From JAZKFT01 sp965246935 (GTDB lineage Bacteria; Bacteroidota; Bacteroidia; Chitinophagales; Chitinophagaceae), in the NCBI GenBank assembly GCA_965246935.1, contig CBDFGC010000017.1, forward strand, positions 62,001 to 126,000: a stretch of 64,000 bases of DNA, in the 5' to 3' direction. Both the position numbers and the translations under genes were made by a program. The notes under the pieces are model-generated. The model made no database searches and was not told the origin of the DNA. It was given only the letters and a program-made list of their open reading frames with translations. The first letter of the stretch is position 1. Each line of letters begins with the position of its first letter. Below, one piece after another: positions 17,690-27,413 of this stretch.

Positions 17690-19855
17690 TTAATAACCGG
17701 GGTTTTGGTAAGCAGCCCTGGCGGCGGCATCCAGCGGCTTGCCGGCTTCGTCGGTAAGCTGCACCAGGTACGCATTGGGCCAGGGCCTGAAGGTGAAGGC
17801 TTTTTTCATCTGACCCTTGCCATTTCCATCCTGTCCGCTACCATTTACCGTATTATACGCTATCGGCCACAGCCCGGCTTTGTCCGAAGCCATCTGGTTC
17901 AGGTATTCTACCCGGTCGTACAAAATACCGGCGTTGTGCAGGTCTTCCCAGGCAATACCTTCCGAAAGAAATTCCCGTGCTTTTTCATTATAAATAAAAT
18001 GAACGAACATATCCGGTTTTGAATTGACTGTAGGAATATAGCCTTCGGCCAACGCTTCCGGTGTACCGGGTGTAAATACATTTTCGGTAATCGCTATTTT
18101 AGAGAAACTGCTGGCAGCCGCCGCATAAGGTGCTACCTTTTCCGCAGCCGTAAGGGTAGTGGCTTTGGGTTCCCACTCCACCAACACTTTTGGCCGGGTT
18201 TCGCCTGCTTTATATGCTGCCCGGTTGCGGATGACATTAATATCGCTTACGGCAGCAGCGTAATTGCTTTTACGTCCATACGCTTCGGCCCGTATCAGGT
18301 AGGTTTCGGCAAGCCGCATCAGGATAGCGTCCCGGGTGCCGGCTTCGCTGTTGAAATTGCCCTCGTCGGTGCTGCCACCACGGGTTGGGTCTACATATTT
18401 TTTGGAAGAAAGATAAGGCGCCGTCATGGTATTAGCCAGCCCTATATTGTTGCCATTGTGCCATAGCCGGTAATAGATTCTGCCGGTAATGGCCGATTTT
18501 ACCCAGCGTACCATAAACTGAAAAGGCATGCTCATAACCATGGTGGAATCCAGGGCTTCGTCTTTTTGGTTTTCCAGGTAAATAAGTGCCCGTTCGTTTT
18601 GTAAGATGCGCTTTGCACCAGCAACAACCGTGGGCTGGCCTGCCGGTTTGTTAGCATTCCACCAGGCAGCCGCCGCCGCCGTCCAGGTATAAGAAGTGCT
18701 GGTGCTGGCCGGCATATTGCTCGCATATTCGTAGGAAAACGTTTTGTAGTAACGGGAGTCGTTCACCTTGTCGTGGTAATTATCGTACGCCCAGTCAGTA
18801 GGCTTAAATTCGCCAAAAGGCCGGCCATATGCCATGCTGCGGGTAACGCCGGTTTGGTTGGTATAATCGCCGATATGGTAGTTGACCGAACGGTTGCCGG
18901 TAAAACGTCCGTTCAGGGAAACATTAATGTCAAACTGGGCAGCCCAGATTACTTCTTTGGAAGGCGTAGCTTCAGCCACTTTTGGGTCGAACAGGGAGTA
19001 GTAATCGGTGGCCAGCGATGCCACGCCACCAACACCGTTTATAACTTCGGTAGCTACAGCTATACAGGAATCCAGGTCGGTAGTTACATTACCTTTGTAC
19101 AGCATTTTTAAATACTGTTCGCTGCTGTTTTGAAACGGAGCAGCCTGTGCCCGGTTCAGGTACAGTTTTGCCAGCAGGTGGCCAGCCGTCCATTTACTGG
19201 CCCGGCCCCTGTCGGTAGTAGCTGGCAGATTCTGGTACGCGTAAGTGGCATCAGCAAACATTTGCTTGTAAATATCTTCCAGCTTTGCTTTGGGATAATT
19301 ATAAATACCATTGTCTTCCCGGCGGGCCGCAAGCAACAGGGGTACATCGCCTAACTGGTTGGAGATTAAATAATAAGCCCAGGCCCGTAAAAATAATACT
19401 TCTGCTCTACGTGTTTTCCGGAAAGTTTCATCGGTACCAAACCTTCCTGGTTTTACATTATCAATAATATCCAGCGCAATATTGCAGTTATTGATGTGCG
19501 GGTAAGCGCCCATGGGTGCATAGGTTGAATTGGCTCCACCAAGATAATTGCTTACGTTGCCGGCAATGGTGCTTACATCGGAGCCGTAGGTACCGGCATC
19601 CATTCGGGCGGCGGCCGTGGCGGTGGTCATATAGGCGTCGGTTTCCGGCTCTACCAGTTTTACACCATTGGCATCCCATTCGTGTTTTACACGGGCATAT
19701 ACATACAGGCCGCTTACCAGCGACTCAAGTCCGCTTTCGTTGTTGTAGTAAGCCTGCGTCAGGTTCGATACCTGCTTTTCTTCCAGGAATTTTTTACAGG
19801 ATGAAAGAGAATTAAGCGCAACGATGATAAAGAGAAATGAACTATACTTTTTCAT
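17690..19855 (-). CDS. SusD/RagB family outer-membrane lipoprotein
   Basis: The protein has 721 residues. The start at 19,855 gives a lipoprotein signal (YSSFLFIIVALNSLSSC), followed by KKFLEEKQVS and a TPR-rich SusD fold (RRAEVLFLRAWAYYLISNQ; MRLAETYLIRAEAYGRK; NEKAREFLSEG). It binds the glycan or peptide substrate at the cell surface and covers the SusC channel. At about 720 residues it is longer than the usual 500-600, with extra material in the middle (about 330-470). It is the downstream partner of SusC, 25 bp away, and so in the same operon. Confidence 0.92.
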   Translation of the reverse strand: MKKYSSFLFIIVALNSLSSCKKFLEEKQVSNLTQAYYNNESGLESLVSGLYVYARVKHEWDANGVKLVEPETDAYMTTATAAARMDAGTYGSDVSTIAGNVSNYLGGANSTYAPMGAYPHINNCNIALDIIDNVKPGRFGTDETFRKTRRAEVLFLRAWAYYLISNQLGDVPLLLAARREDNGIYNYPKAKLEDIYKQMFADATYAYQNLPATTDRGRASKWTAGHLLAKLYLNRAQAAPFQNSSEQYLKMLYKGNVTTDLDSCIAVATEVINGVGGVASLATDYYSLFDPKVAEATPSKEVIWAAQFDINVSLNGRFTGNRSVNYHIGDYTNQTGVTRSMAYGRPFGEFKPTDWAYDNYHDKVNDSRYYKTFSYEYASNMPASTSTSYTWTAAAAAWWNANKPAGQPTVVAGAKRILQNERALIYLENQKDEALDSTMVMSMPFQFMVRWVKSAITGRIYYRLWHNGNNIGLANTMTAPYLSSKKYVDPTRGGSTDEGNFNSEAGTRDAILMRLAETYLIRAEAYGRKSNYAAAVSDINVIRNRAAYKAGETRPKVLVEWEPKATTLTAAEKVAPYAAAASSFSKIAITENVFTPGTPEALAEGYIPTVNSKPDMFVHFIYNEKAREFLSEGIAWEDLHNAGILYDRVEYLNQMASDKAGLWPIAYNTVNGSGQDGNGKGQMKKAFTFRPWPNAYLVQLTDEAGKPLDAAARAAYQNPGY

Positions 19856-19880
19856 ATACAAGTTTTAACGGGTCATTTAA

Positions 19881-22800
19881 TTAAAGGCCTAAGCGTAAGC
19901 CAAACACAATGCTTTGTGGCAGAATGGTGTTGTTGTTGGTACCACCAAGCGGGCTGGTGCTGTTACTATTGGCCTGCGATTGGGAATCCCAGTTAGTTTC
20001 GTCGTCCGGGTTGAGGCCCCATTTTACTACTTCACCGCCAAACAGGAAGGGGTTTAGCACCTGCACATTCAATTGCAGGTTTTTGATGTAGGCCCTTTTA
20101 ATGATTTTACCAGGTACATCCCAGATCAGCGAAATATTCCGGACAGCTACAAAGGAGCCATCGTTGAACTGCTGGGCAGGCGAATAATTCTCAGCTGTGG
20201 AACCGGTAGTGGGTAGCGGAAAATGCCCGTTCGGGTTGGTCCAGGACCAGGTATCATTCTCCACCCGGCCATACAATCCCGGGTAGCCGCCAAAATAGGT
20301 TTGGCCAATACGGGCATATACAAAGGAACTCAGCGATACGCTTTTATACCGGAACGTGTTGGTAATACCGCCTGTCCATTTGGGGCGGGTTGTGCCTCGT
20401 ATTACATAGTCTGAAGCGTTTATTTTATAGTCGCCGTTCTGATCCACCACTTTAATAGTGCCGGGATAAAACCTGTGGCCGTTGGCATTAAATTTTGCCA
20501 TTTCGGCCAGGTCTTCTTTGGTATTCTGCCAGATGCCGGCATTTGCATAATGATAAAAGACCTGATATGGCTGGCCAATAAACAGCCGGTCTGCGAGTAT
20601 ATCATTTTTGCCATTAGTCAGCTCCACCAATGCTTCTTTATTATGGGTATAATTCAGGTCAGTGCTCCAGCTAAAGTTCTTCGTTTGAATATTGATGGTT
20701 GATAAAGTGATTTCAAAACCTTTGTTGCTGTTGCTGCCGATGTTCACAAACTTGTTTACGTAACCCGATACGGCCGGCAGCGTACGGTTGAACAGCAGAT
20801 CGGTAGTAATAGATTTATACACCTCCACGGAACCGGAGATGCGGCTTCTGAAAACGGAGAAGTCAATACCTGCATTCCACTGGCCTGTTTTTTCCCAGCC
20901 CAGGTCAGGGTTCTGCACTAATTGCGGTAATAAGCCCACCACCGGTGTAGCACCGAATATATAAGGGTTCCTGCTCAGCGGGCCTGTAGTGGTATAGGGT
21001 TGCACGGAGGAGTTGCCGGTAACGCCATAACCAAAACGGGGCTTTAGTTCGGATAACCAGGATACGTTTTTCAAAAACCTTTCGTCCTGCATCTTCCAGG
21101 CCAGCGCAAAGGAAGGAAAGAAGCTCCATTTGTGGCCGGGCGCCAGTACGGAAGAACCATCAAAACGACCGGAAGCTGTCAACAGGTATTTATTCATTAA
21201 GGTATAATTCACCCGGCCCATGTAGGAGCTTAGCGTGTTTTCCGTAAAGCTGGAGCCGTAGCTATCCGGCCGGCCTACGGTATTGGCAGCCAGATCGTAC
21301 CAAAGGCTTACCGGCGTAGTAGTGCTGGATACGCTTGCTGCAACGCCTTCCCGCCGTGATTTTTGTGTAGACTGTAGCAGTGTTACGCCGATCACATGAT
21401 CCTTTGCAATCGTCTTATCGAAATACAGCAGGTTTTCCATTACCCAGGAAAAATTTTCGTCGCGGCTGTAACCCGCTGTATTTGCTTTCGCCCCCAGGTG
21501 GCCGGTAGCATTCGGGCCTGTCCAGGCGCCATTGCGAAAGCTGCGTACCTGTGCCCCAAAGTTGATGCGGTACCGGAGCCAGGGCGTGAACTTTAATTCG
21601 GAAAACATATTAGCCAGTACAGAAAGGGTACGCCGGTCGTTCAGCGACTGGTCAACATCAATCAGTGGGTTCCAGAGGTTCAGGTTGCCACCGGGGTTTC
21701 TGATAAAAGCGCCGTTCGTATCTCTGGGCTGGGCATAAGGCAGTTGCTCTATAGACCTGGAATACAAATCTTTGGAGCCGGTATTGCTGCTATTGGCGCT
21801 TACGCCATAATTCTGGTGGGATAAGGATCCGATGATGGAAGTGCCCAGCGTGAGCCACTTATTCGCATTAATTTCTCCATTTATGTTTACGTTGAAACGC
21901 TCAAAGTTCTGGTCACGCTGTACGCCTAACTGGTTGTTGTACCCCAGAGACAAGTATAGTTTGGCAATGTCTGTACCTGCTGAAAGCGAAAGCTGGTGGT
22001 TCTGCGTAATGCCCTGCCGCACTACATTATCCATCCAGTCGTAGCTTGGAATGTTGCGGCTGTTATACACCGGTACTTGTGCGGGCCAGCCCAGGGCTTG
22101 TTCTTCCGGCGTAGTAGCCCGTAGTTTAGGCGTTACGCCGTATACGTCCCATTCATACCCTTTCCACACATTCCGTAAAGCATACTGGTCGGCAGTAAGG
22201 CCCATTTTATCCCGGTCTAAAAAAGGATCGGGATATCCAATGGAAGCCGGCATGTTCAGGTTGGTATTGGTAGTAGTCTGATAGGTGCGACCGTTAATTA
22301 ATGCGGTGCGGTATTGATCAATGTACTGGCCGGCATCCAGAAAATCAGTCAGCGATTTATAGGAGTCCAGCGAAACCGTTGAATTGAAATTGATGGAAAC
22401 CCTGCCCTTCGTTCCTTTTTTGGTAGAGATAAGGATAACACCATTGGCACCCCGTGAACCGTAGATGGCCGTGGCTGAAGCATCCTTTAAAATTTCAACG
22501 GAGGCAATGTCGTTGGGATTAATGTCATTTAAGGAGAAAGAGGTAACACCCAGCGCCGATACAATGGGAATACCATCCACTACATACAACGGATCGTTGG
22601 ATGCATTGATGGAACGGTTGCCCCGGATGCGTACCACCGGCAGTTCACCTGGTTTCATGTTGGTGGACACATTTACACCGGCAGCTTTACCCTGAATAGC
22701 CTGCAGTACATTGGTGACCGGCCGCTCCTGAATGGTTTTGGCAGAAACCGACGTAACGGCACCGGTAACATCGCTCTTTTTTTGTGTACCGTATCCTACT

Positions 22801-23132
22801 ACTATTACTTCGCCCAATTGCTGGGATGCAGAAACCAGGGAAACCGTAACGGACGTGCGGCTGCCCGGCTTTATTTCCTGGCGTTCGTAGCCAACGGAGG
22901 TAATCACCAGGGTAGCATTAGGCGCCGCATTGATACTAAAGTTCCCGGCTGCATCTGTTTTCACGGCAACCCTGGTTCCTTTCACCGAAATAGTAGCACC
23001 TGCCAGCACAGTATCACCGGCACTAACCCGGCCTGTAACCGTTTGCTGGGCACTACTAAAAAAAGGCAACAGACAGGAAAGTAAGAGCGGCAGAAACAGT
23101 CGGTTCCGCCACCTGTAAACATGTTTTTTCAT
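19881..23132 (-). CDS. SusC/RagA family TonB-dependent outer-membrane transporter
   Basis: The protein has 1,083 residues: signal peptide (FLPLLLSCLLPFFSSAQ), then a carboxypeptidase-regulatory-like domain at about 30-105 (TVTGRV ... VGYERQEI), the SusC signature around residue 110 (GEVIVVGYGTQKKSDVTGAV), a plug domain (PVVRIRGNRSI; PLYVVDGIP) and a beta-barrel ending in FGLRLGL. It imports a substrate presented by SusD using TonB energy. No anti-sigma or sigma-factor gene or hybrid sensor is adjacent, and no glycoside hydrolase lies next to it, so the substrate is open. Confidence 0.93.
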   Translation of the reverse strand: MKKHVYRWRNRLFLPLLLSCLLPFFSSAQQTVTGRVSAGDTVLAGATISVKGTRVAVKTDAAGNFSINAAPNATLVITSVGYERQEIKPGSRTSVTVSLVSASQQLGEVIVVGYGTQKKSDVTGAVTSVSAKTIQERPVTNVLQAIQGKAAGVNVSTNMKPGELPVVRIRGNRSINASNDPLYVVDGIPIVSALGVTSFSLNDINPNDIASVEILKDASATAIYGSRGANGVILISTKKGTKGRVSINFNSTVSLDSYKSLTDFLDAGQYIDQYRTALINGRTYQTTTNTNLNMPASIGYPDPFLDRDKMGLTADQYALRNVWKGYEWDVYGVTPKLRATTPEEQALGWPAQVPVYNSRNIPSYDWMDNVVRQGITQNHQLSLSAGTDIAKLYLSLGYNNQLGVQRDQNFERFNVNINGEINANKWLTLGTSIIGSLSHQNYGVSANSSNTGSKDLYSRSIEQLPYAQPRDTNGAFIRNPGGNLNLWNPLIDVDQSLNDRRTLSVLANMFSELKFTPWLRYRINFGAQVRSFRNGAWTGPNATGHLGAKANTAGYSRDENFSWVMENLLYFDKTIAKDHVIGVTLLQSTQKSRREGVAASVSSTTTPVSLWYDLAANTVGRPDSYGSSFTENTLSSYMGRVNYTLMNKYLLTASGRFDGSSVLAPGHKWSFFPSFALAWKMQDERFLKNVSWLSELKPRFGYGVTGNSSVQPYTTTGPLSRNPYIFGATPVVGLLPQLVQNPDLGWEKTGQWNAGIDFSVFRSRISGSVEVYKSITTDLLFNRTLPAVSGYVNKFVNIGSNSNKGFEITLSTINIQTKNFSWSTDLNYTHNKEALVELTNGKNDILADRLFIGQPYQVFYHYANAGIWQNTKEDLAEMAKFNANGHRFYPGTIKVVDQNGDYKINASDYVIRGTTRPKWTGGITNTFRYKSVSLSSFVYARIGQTYFGGYPGLYGRVENDTWSWTNPNGHFPLPTTGSTAENYSPAQQFNDGSFVAVRNISLIWDVPGKIIKRAYIKNLQLNVQVLNPFLFGGEVVKWGLNPDDETNWDSQSQANSNSTSPLGGTNNNTILPQSIVFGLRLGL

Positions 23133-23446
23133 ACAGCAATCGTTTTGTTTTGACTTGATTAGAAATCGTAAGCCAAATTAGCTACTATTTCCCCTTTGCA
23201 CCATCCTGAACTATACTGATTGGCAACAGGAAGGGCTGATAATTTAATAGCTATCTCTATGTCGGATCCAGTTTGAGGCGGCGTGGGGGAAAGTTTAAAT
23301 CCTGATGATTGTACTTACATGCACTGGAACTATACGCCTAAAAATTATACAACAATGGCCGAAGCATTTATTAACAGCTTCGGTAACCTTAGGAGGCATC
23401 TGATATGTCGTTTCACACTAACCGTCAATCGGGCCTGTCAACCAGG
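23133..23446. promoter_or_regulatory. Upstream region of susC, likely promoter
   Basis: A 314-bp gap separates susC from the next minus-strand gene upstream. On the minus strand a TAATTTG-like box lies about 55 bp before the susC start, a partial match to the Bacteroidota -7 element TAnnTTTG; no clear -33 box is seen. The gap size suggests that susC-susD has its own promoter. Confidence 0.3.
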
Positions 23447-24559
23447 TTATTTGATTACAAATTTCCGTTCCATAAATTCCTCGTCGGTTTCTACTTTTTT
23501 TACCTGTAAGTCTCTATCGAAAAGCCGGTTCAGATTATTGCCGGCCAGGTCTTCCAGGTAAGATGCAACCTGCATACGGTAGCGGCCTGCCTTCCATGGT
23601 TGGTCCGGCCAGAATGCAAAGCCGGTTCCGTTATTGAAAGGTGTTCCGCTACCCATCATCACCTGTCCTTTTTCATCTGTTATTCGAATGGTCTCCTGCA
23701 ACAGGTAATAGTCAAGGGATTCACCAAAGTTTATTTTTAATTCTCTATTTGTATTTGCCGCAGGCAGTTCTAATTTCCATTGTTCCGGTTGGGGCGAAAT
23801 ACTATCTCTGCTTCCGGCTATAAATTTCCTGTTAAAGGATTGGCGCAATAGCAATCCCTGCGCATCCTTCCAGTTGTTGTATATAGATATCGTATAATGT
23901 TTCCCCTGCTGCAAAGGACTGCCCAATTTACGGTTAGGAATCAAATCCCGTTTTATTCTGCCGGGGTCCAGCCACACGGTCAGCACGGTTCGGCTTGTAT
24001 CCCACAATTCCGGTTGCAGATCAAGGAATACACCGGGTACCGTATCATTATGTTCGTTCTGCAGATAAATATGTTGTAGTGCTTCTCCTTCCCGCATAGG
24101 CGCCGAAAACTGAACATAGATTTTCAGCAGATTTTCCGGCAGGGTATCAACTGTGGGAAATACATTTATTACAGAAGCCATATGTTCAGCATTAGGCGCC
24201 GGAACCTGTATGGTACCAATCTGGTTTTTTTTATATATTACTTCGTAAGCGGAGCCAGGCGAAAAGGGAATAAGCGGTGTAAATAGAATCTGATCATCAG
24301 TGATTTTATAATTACCCAGCATGGCAGTAGTATTCCCTGCCAACCGAACCAGCAAGCCCTCTGAAGAATTGTTGATAGCATCGCCTGCCAGCTTTTTCGG
24401 GAAGGTAATGCCAATCGCTTGTTTGCCATTCCATATAATCGCTATTTTATCTTCTTTTTGCCTGCAACGTTGGGTCAACAGGCACACAAAAAAAATCAGG
24501 CTAAGCCATTGGCCTAACCTGATCCTGCTTTGTATCGTAAATCTATAAGGAACTGTCAT
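23447..24559 (-). CDS. Exported Ig-like domain protein
   Basis: The protein has 370 residues with an N-terminal hydrophobic segment (WLSLIFFVCLLTQRC) that may be a lipoprotein signal ending in Cys. Repeating beta-strand modules follow, with the pattern 'F-s-P-G-s-A-Y-E-V' and 'A-G-R-Y-R-M-Q-V ... L-E-D-L-A-G-N-N-L', typical of bacterial Ig-like (SbsA-type) domains. Its start overlaps the end of the upstream gene by 17 bp, so the two are translationally coupled. It is probably a periplasmic or surface protein near the SusCD system. The function is unknown. Confidence 0.6.
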   Translation of the reverse strand: MTVPYRFTIQSRIRLGQWLSLIFFVCLLTQRCRQKEDKIAIIWNGKQAIGITFPKKLAGDAINNSSEGLLVRLAGNTTAMLGNYKITDDQILFTPLIPFSPGSAYEVIYKKNQIGTIQVPAPNAEHMASVINVFPTVDTLPENLLKIYVQFSAPMREGEALQHIYLQNEHNDTVPGVFLDLQPELWDTSRTVLTVWLDPGRIKRDLIPNRKLGSPLQQGKHYTISIYNNWKDAQGLLLRQSFNRKFIAGSRDSISPQPEQWKLELPAANTNRELKINFGESLDYYLLQETIRITDEKGQVMMGSGTPFNNGTGFAFWPDQPWKAGRYRMQVASYLEDLAGNNLNRLFDRDLQVKKVETDEEFMERKFVIK

Positions 24560-25643
24560 TGGCAGTCAGTAAATCTACATCACCGTTTTGTTTTTTTTGC
24601 AGCATAATTATTTGCTGATCATTCAGTTTATCCATTTGAAGTACATTGATTAGCGGTGTTGCAGTAAAAACTACGCCGGCTGTACCTTTTACCGGATCGG
24701 TAAGTGTGCCTTCAAAAGATGCCATATTTTTATAATCTACTTTGGCAACCGGGTATTTGGTATTTGCCATTACCAGGTAATTATCGCTGCCGCTTTGCAA
24801 ACTAAGCATATCAACGGGTGTATTGCCACTGCCCATTTCGGCAATCGTTCTGCCTTTTACGTGCATACCAGGTTTCAGGTCGTCCATTGGGAAAAGCACT
24901 AGTGGTGTGCAGGTATAGCTTGCCACTAAATATTTTTTATTGTTGATGGTGGCCGTAGTAAAGGTTTTGATGGGCGCTGCCGTTTCGTAGCGGCCATGGG
25001 ATGCATGATAAATTTCAAGGGTAGCTTCGTCCTGCTTACCGGTAAAAGGGTAGGGAATGCTTTTGAACGAAGAACTGAATTCGTGATTGGATAAACCGCT
25101 CACCAATAATTTTCCGTCCGCATAGCCGATATCGGAAATAGTAGAAATTCGCAGCGAACGGCCACGGTTGTCTTTTGCATCTTCCGCCGGTGAATTGTTC
25201 AGTACAACAGATGTAACATCCAGGTCTTTCAAGGCTACGGCTTCTAACTGATTTCCGTTTAGTTTCAGCAGTACGGGAGTACCGTCGCTGTTCTGCACAG
25301 CAATGTATAATTTTTTGCTCACCGGGTTTACCGCCATATCCGTAATGGTAATATTGGTAACGGCTGTGCCCAGTGAAGCCGCTATTTTCTGATCGATATT
25401 CTTTACGTCAATGGCAGTGGCCTTTCCTTTCTTCGTGTCTTTGGTAGCTACTGCAAACACCATTGCACTTTTACTATCGCCAATAAATAAAATGCCGTCA
25501 GGCCCAAATGCAATGGCACTGATGGATTGGATGTCATTCACTTCGGAAATTCCATCATCGTCTTTTGATGTTTTGAAGGCTACGATACAGGTAAATGTAA
25601 ATGCGGCAACGAGTAATGCAACGTAGAAATATGGTTTTTTCAT
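24543..25643 (-). CDS. Exported beta-propeller-like protein
   Basis: I chose ATG 25,643 for its signal peptide (FYVALLVAAFTFTCIVAF); the frame is open to 25,760. The 366-residue product has propeller-like strands: ISAIAFGPDGILFIGDSKS, ITDMAVNPVSKKLYIAV, ISDIGYADGKLLVSGL. It ends TANDSSL, overlapping the start of the Ig-like gene. The pair probably works together outside the inner membrane. No catalytic motif is seen. Confidence 0.6.
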   Translation of the reverse strand: MKKPYFYVALLVAAFTFTCIVAFKTSKDDDGISEVNDIQSISAIAFGPDGILFIGDSKSAMVFAVATKDTKKGKATAIDVKNIDQKIAASLGTAVTNITITDMAVNPVSKKLYIAVQNSDGTPVLLKLNGNQLEAVALKDLDVTSVVLNNSPAEDAKDNRGRSLRISTISDIGYADGKLLVSGLSNHEFSSSFKSIPYPFTGKQDEATLEIYHASHGRYETAAPIKTFTTATINNKKYLVASYTCTPLVLFPMDDLKPGMHVKGRTIAEMGSGNTPVDMLSLQSGSDNYLVMANTKYPVAKVDYKNMASFEGTLTDPVKGTAGVVFTATPLINVLQMDKLNDQQIIMLQKKQNGDVDLLTANDSSL

Positions 25644-25913
25644 GCGTAATTTTTTAAAGGAATAATGTAAAAGAAAACAGCGTTGGCTGATACATAGAGC
25701 AGCAAACATGATCAACACATCATATTGAATAAGGTTGAACAGGGAGTGCTTCACAAACATAATACATTGCTTTTGGTACAGCGGTTAAATGTCGTTAATG
25801 ACTTTAATAGCTGTTACGTTTAGCATTTTTTAAAACCGGAATGCTGTATTTTCCTGCCAAAAATTATACGTTTTAGTAATGGAACAATTAGTTGTTTGTA
25901 CATGCAATTGCAT

Positions 25914-26981
25914 TTATAGCCATTTCTTAAACCAATCAATGGCCATTTCCTCATGCTTCGGTGTAAACTGATGTGGCCGATCCGGCTCAATATCTATCCT
26001 CAGTTTATCTAACGCATTCTTTGAACGGTATGCTTCGGTTGCGGCTTCAAAAGCAATCTGTGCACCGGGCAACGGGCAGTTGAGATCTTTCTCCGTATTC
26101 AGTATCAGCAGGGGCCGTGGTGCAAAAAGCCGGATCATCGAAGGGCAGTCAAATTCATCCGTAATGTGCGGCAACAGTTTATCCCAAACGGCTTTTACAT
26201 TACGGCTGGTTACACCCGTATCACCCAGGTCTTTAGCAGCCTGTACATGAGCACCCCAAATGGTATGTGCCCGGCCCTGCCAGCGTTCATTTTCCAGGCT
26301 CCATTTAAAACTTTGCACACTAATAACCGGGACGGCTACTTTAATTCTTGTATCAACCGAAGCGGCCATCCAGGTTTCGATGCCACCTTTTGAAATACCC
26401 ATCATGCCTATCCGCTTTGCATCCACATCGGGCCTGGTGCACAAATAATCCACCAGCCTCCATAAATCATACACCGTATCAAACAGAAAAGGATGCGGTT
26501 GATGGCTGCTGTCTGTATTTTGCCAGGCCGTCGTAATTGCTTCCACATATGGGTTATGGCCGGCCGCGGCATGTACCCGTTCACCATGGTATCTGCCATC
26601 AATAGCCACTGCCATAAAACCTGATTTTGAAAAACGGTGCAGCAGGTCTTTCATGCCTGCATCATCCTTGCTGCCGCCGGTTCCGTGCAGGCAAATAACA
26701 ACAGGCAATTTTTTATTCCCCGTTGAAACAGGCTTATAAATCAGCATGGGAACTTTCTCCGTGGCTTCCGAATAAAAAAAGCCTGTTTCAATGATTACTG
26801 AATCCGTTGTAAAAGATTGAACTGATGGATTCGGATCCACCTTTGGCCGTTTCAATAAAGCGATAAAATCATTTCTCACCACCTCAACAGAAGGAGGCTG
26901 AGCAGGGAGCAGGCATATAATGAGAAGTAGGATGCCCGTTAGCAAAGCTTTAATAGAAGTACCTACGGATGTGTTGCTCAT
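25914..26981 (-). CDS. Secreted alpha/beta hydrolase (esterase-like)
   Basis: The start at 26,981 gives a signal peptide (IKALLTGILLLIICLLPA); a GTG at 27,005 is an alternative. The alpha/beta-hydrolase core is complete: oxyanion segment CLHGTGGSKDD, nucleophile elbow GMMGISKGG, acid residue near LNTEKDLNCPLPG, and catalytic His in DRPHQF. The order fits the dienelactone hydrolase / acetyl-xylan-esterase-like group. It probably removes acyl groups from plant or microbial polymers, which would fit the nearby SusCD genes, though 270 bp separate it from the Ig/propeller pair. Confidence 0.75.
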   Translation of the reverse strand: MSNTSVGTSIKALLTGILLLIICLLPAQPPSVEVVRNDFIALLKRPKVDPNPSVQSFTTDSVIIETGFFYSEATEKVPMLIYKPVSTGNKKLPVVICLHGTGGSKDDAGMKDLLHRFSKSGFMAVAIDGRYHGERVHAAAGHNPYVEAITTAWQNTDSSHQPHPFLFDTVYDLWRLVDYLCTRPDVDAKRIGMMGISKGGIETWMAASVDTRIKVAVPVISVQSFKWSLENERWQGRAHTIWGAHVQAAKDLGDTGVTSRNVKAVWDKLLPHITDEFDCPSMIRLFAPRPLLILNTEKDLNCPLPGAQIAFEAATEAYRSKNALDKLRIDIEPDRPHQFTPKHEEMAIDWFKKWL

Positions 26982-27005
26982 TGTATGGAGGAGTGTAAAC
27001 TGCAC

Positions 27006-27180
27006 TGGGTCATCAGCGTAAAATCACCTACATTTAAGTTGTCAGTTCAAACGGCGGGAGGCGCTACTGAGGAGCAACCTTTCAAGGGAAAACTGAACCG
27101 ATAGAATGAGTCAATTCAACTTTGCCTGAGTTGGCTTTTTTGTAAATAAGTAGTGATGCACAATTACAATAGAATAATCC
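27006..27180. other. Intergenic, no gene seen
   Basis: Region upstream of the hydrolase. Only non-conserved short frames are visible; the palindromic repeat that follows is listed separately. Confidence 0.4.
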
Positions 27181-27284
27181 TCCTGTCTTTGCGAGATTGG
27201 GTTCGTGCCCAACGAAGCAATCTCCCTGTAATTCGTGGAGATTGCCACGGGCATCCGCCTAGGCGGACGCAATGACTTGTAATT
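27181..27284. repeat. Dispersed palindromic element (GCAATCTCC type)
   Basis: An outer stem pairs CTTTGCG with CGCAATGA-like sequence, and an inner stem GCAATCTCC pairs with GGAGATTGC. This layout (CGAAGCAATCTCC then GAGATTGC and GCAATGAC) is the very common bacterial intergenic palindrome of the 'GTCATTGCGA' type. It lies between the hydrolase start and the end of the convergent-side gene korB. Confidence 0.65.
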
Positions 27285-27413
27285 AATCTAACCTAATTGT
27301 GTTCATATACTTATATATTGTTATGAACATTCATTCGGCCTATGTATTAAAAACCTTCGGGTCTAAGCCTGCGCCTGCCTACATCAGTGTTAGCTGGCCT
27401 TTTACAGCCTCGA

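Noticed and set aside
19516..19815. Plus-strand frame of 99 codons opposite susD
   Set aside because: Arg/His-rich shadow of the SusD gene.
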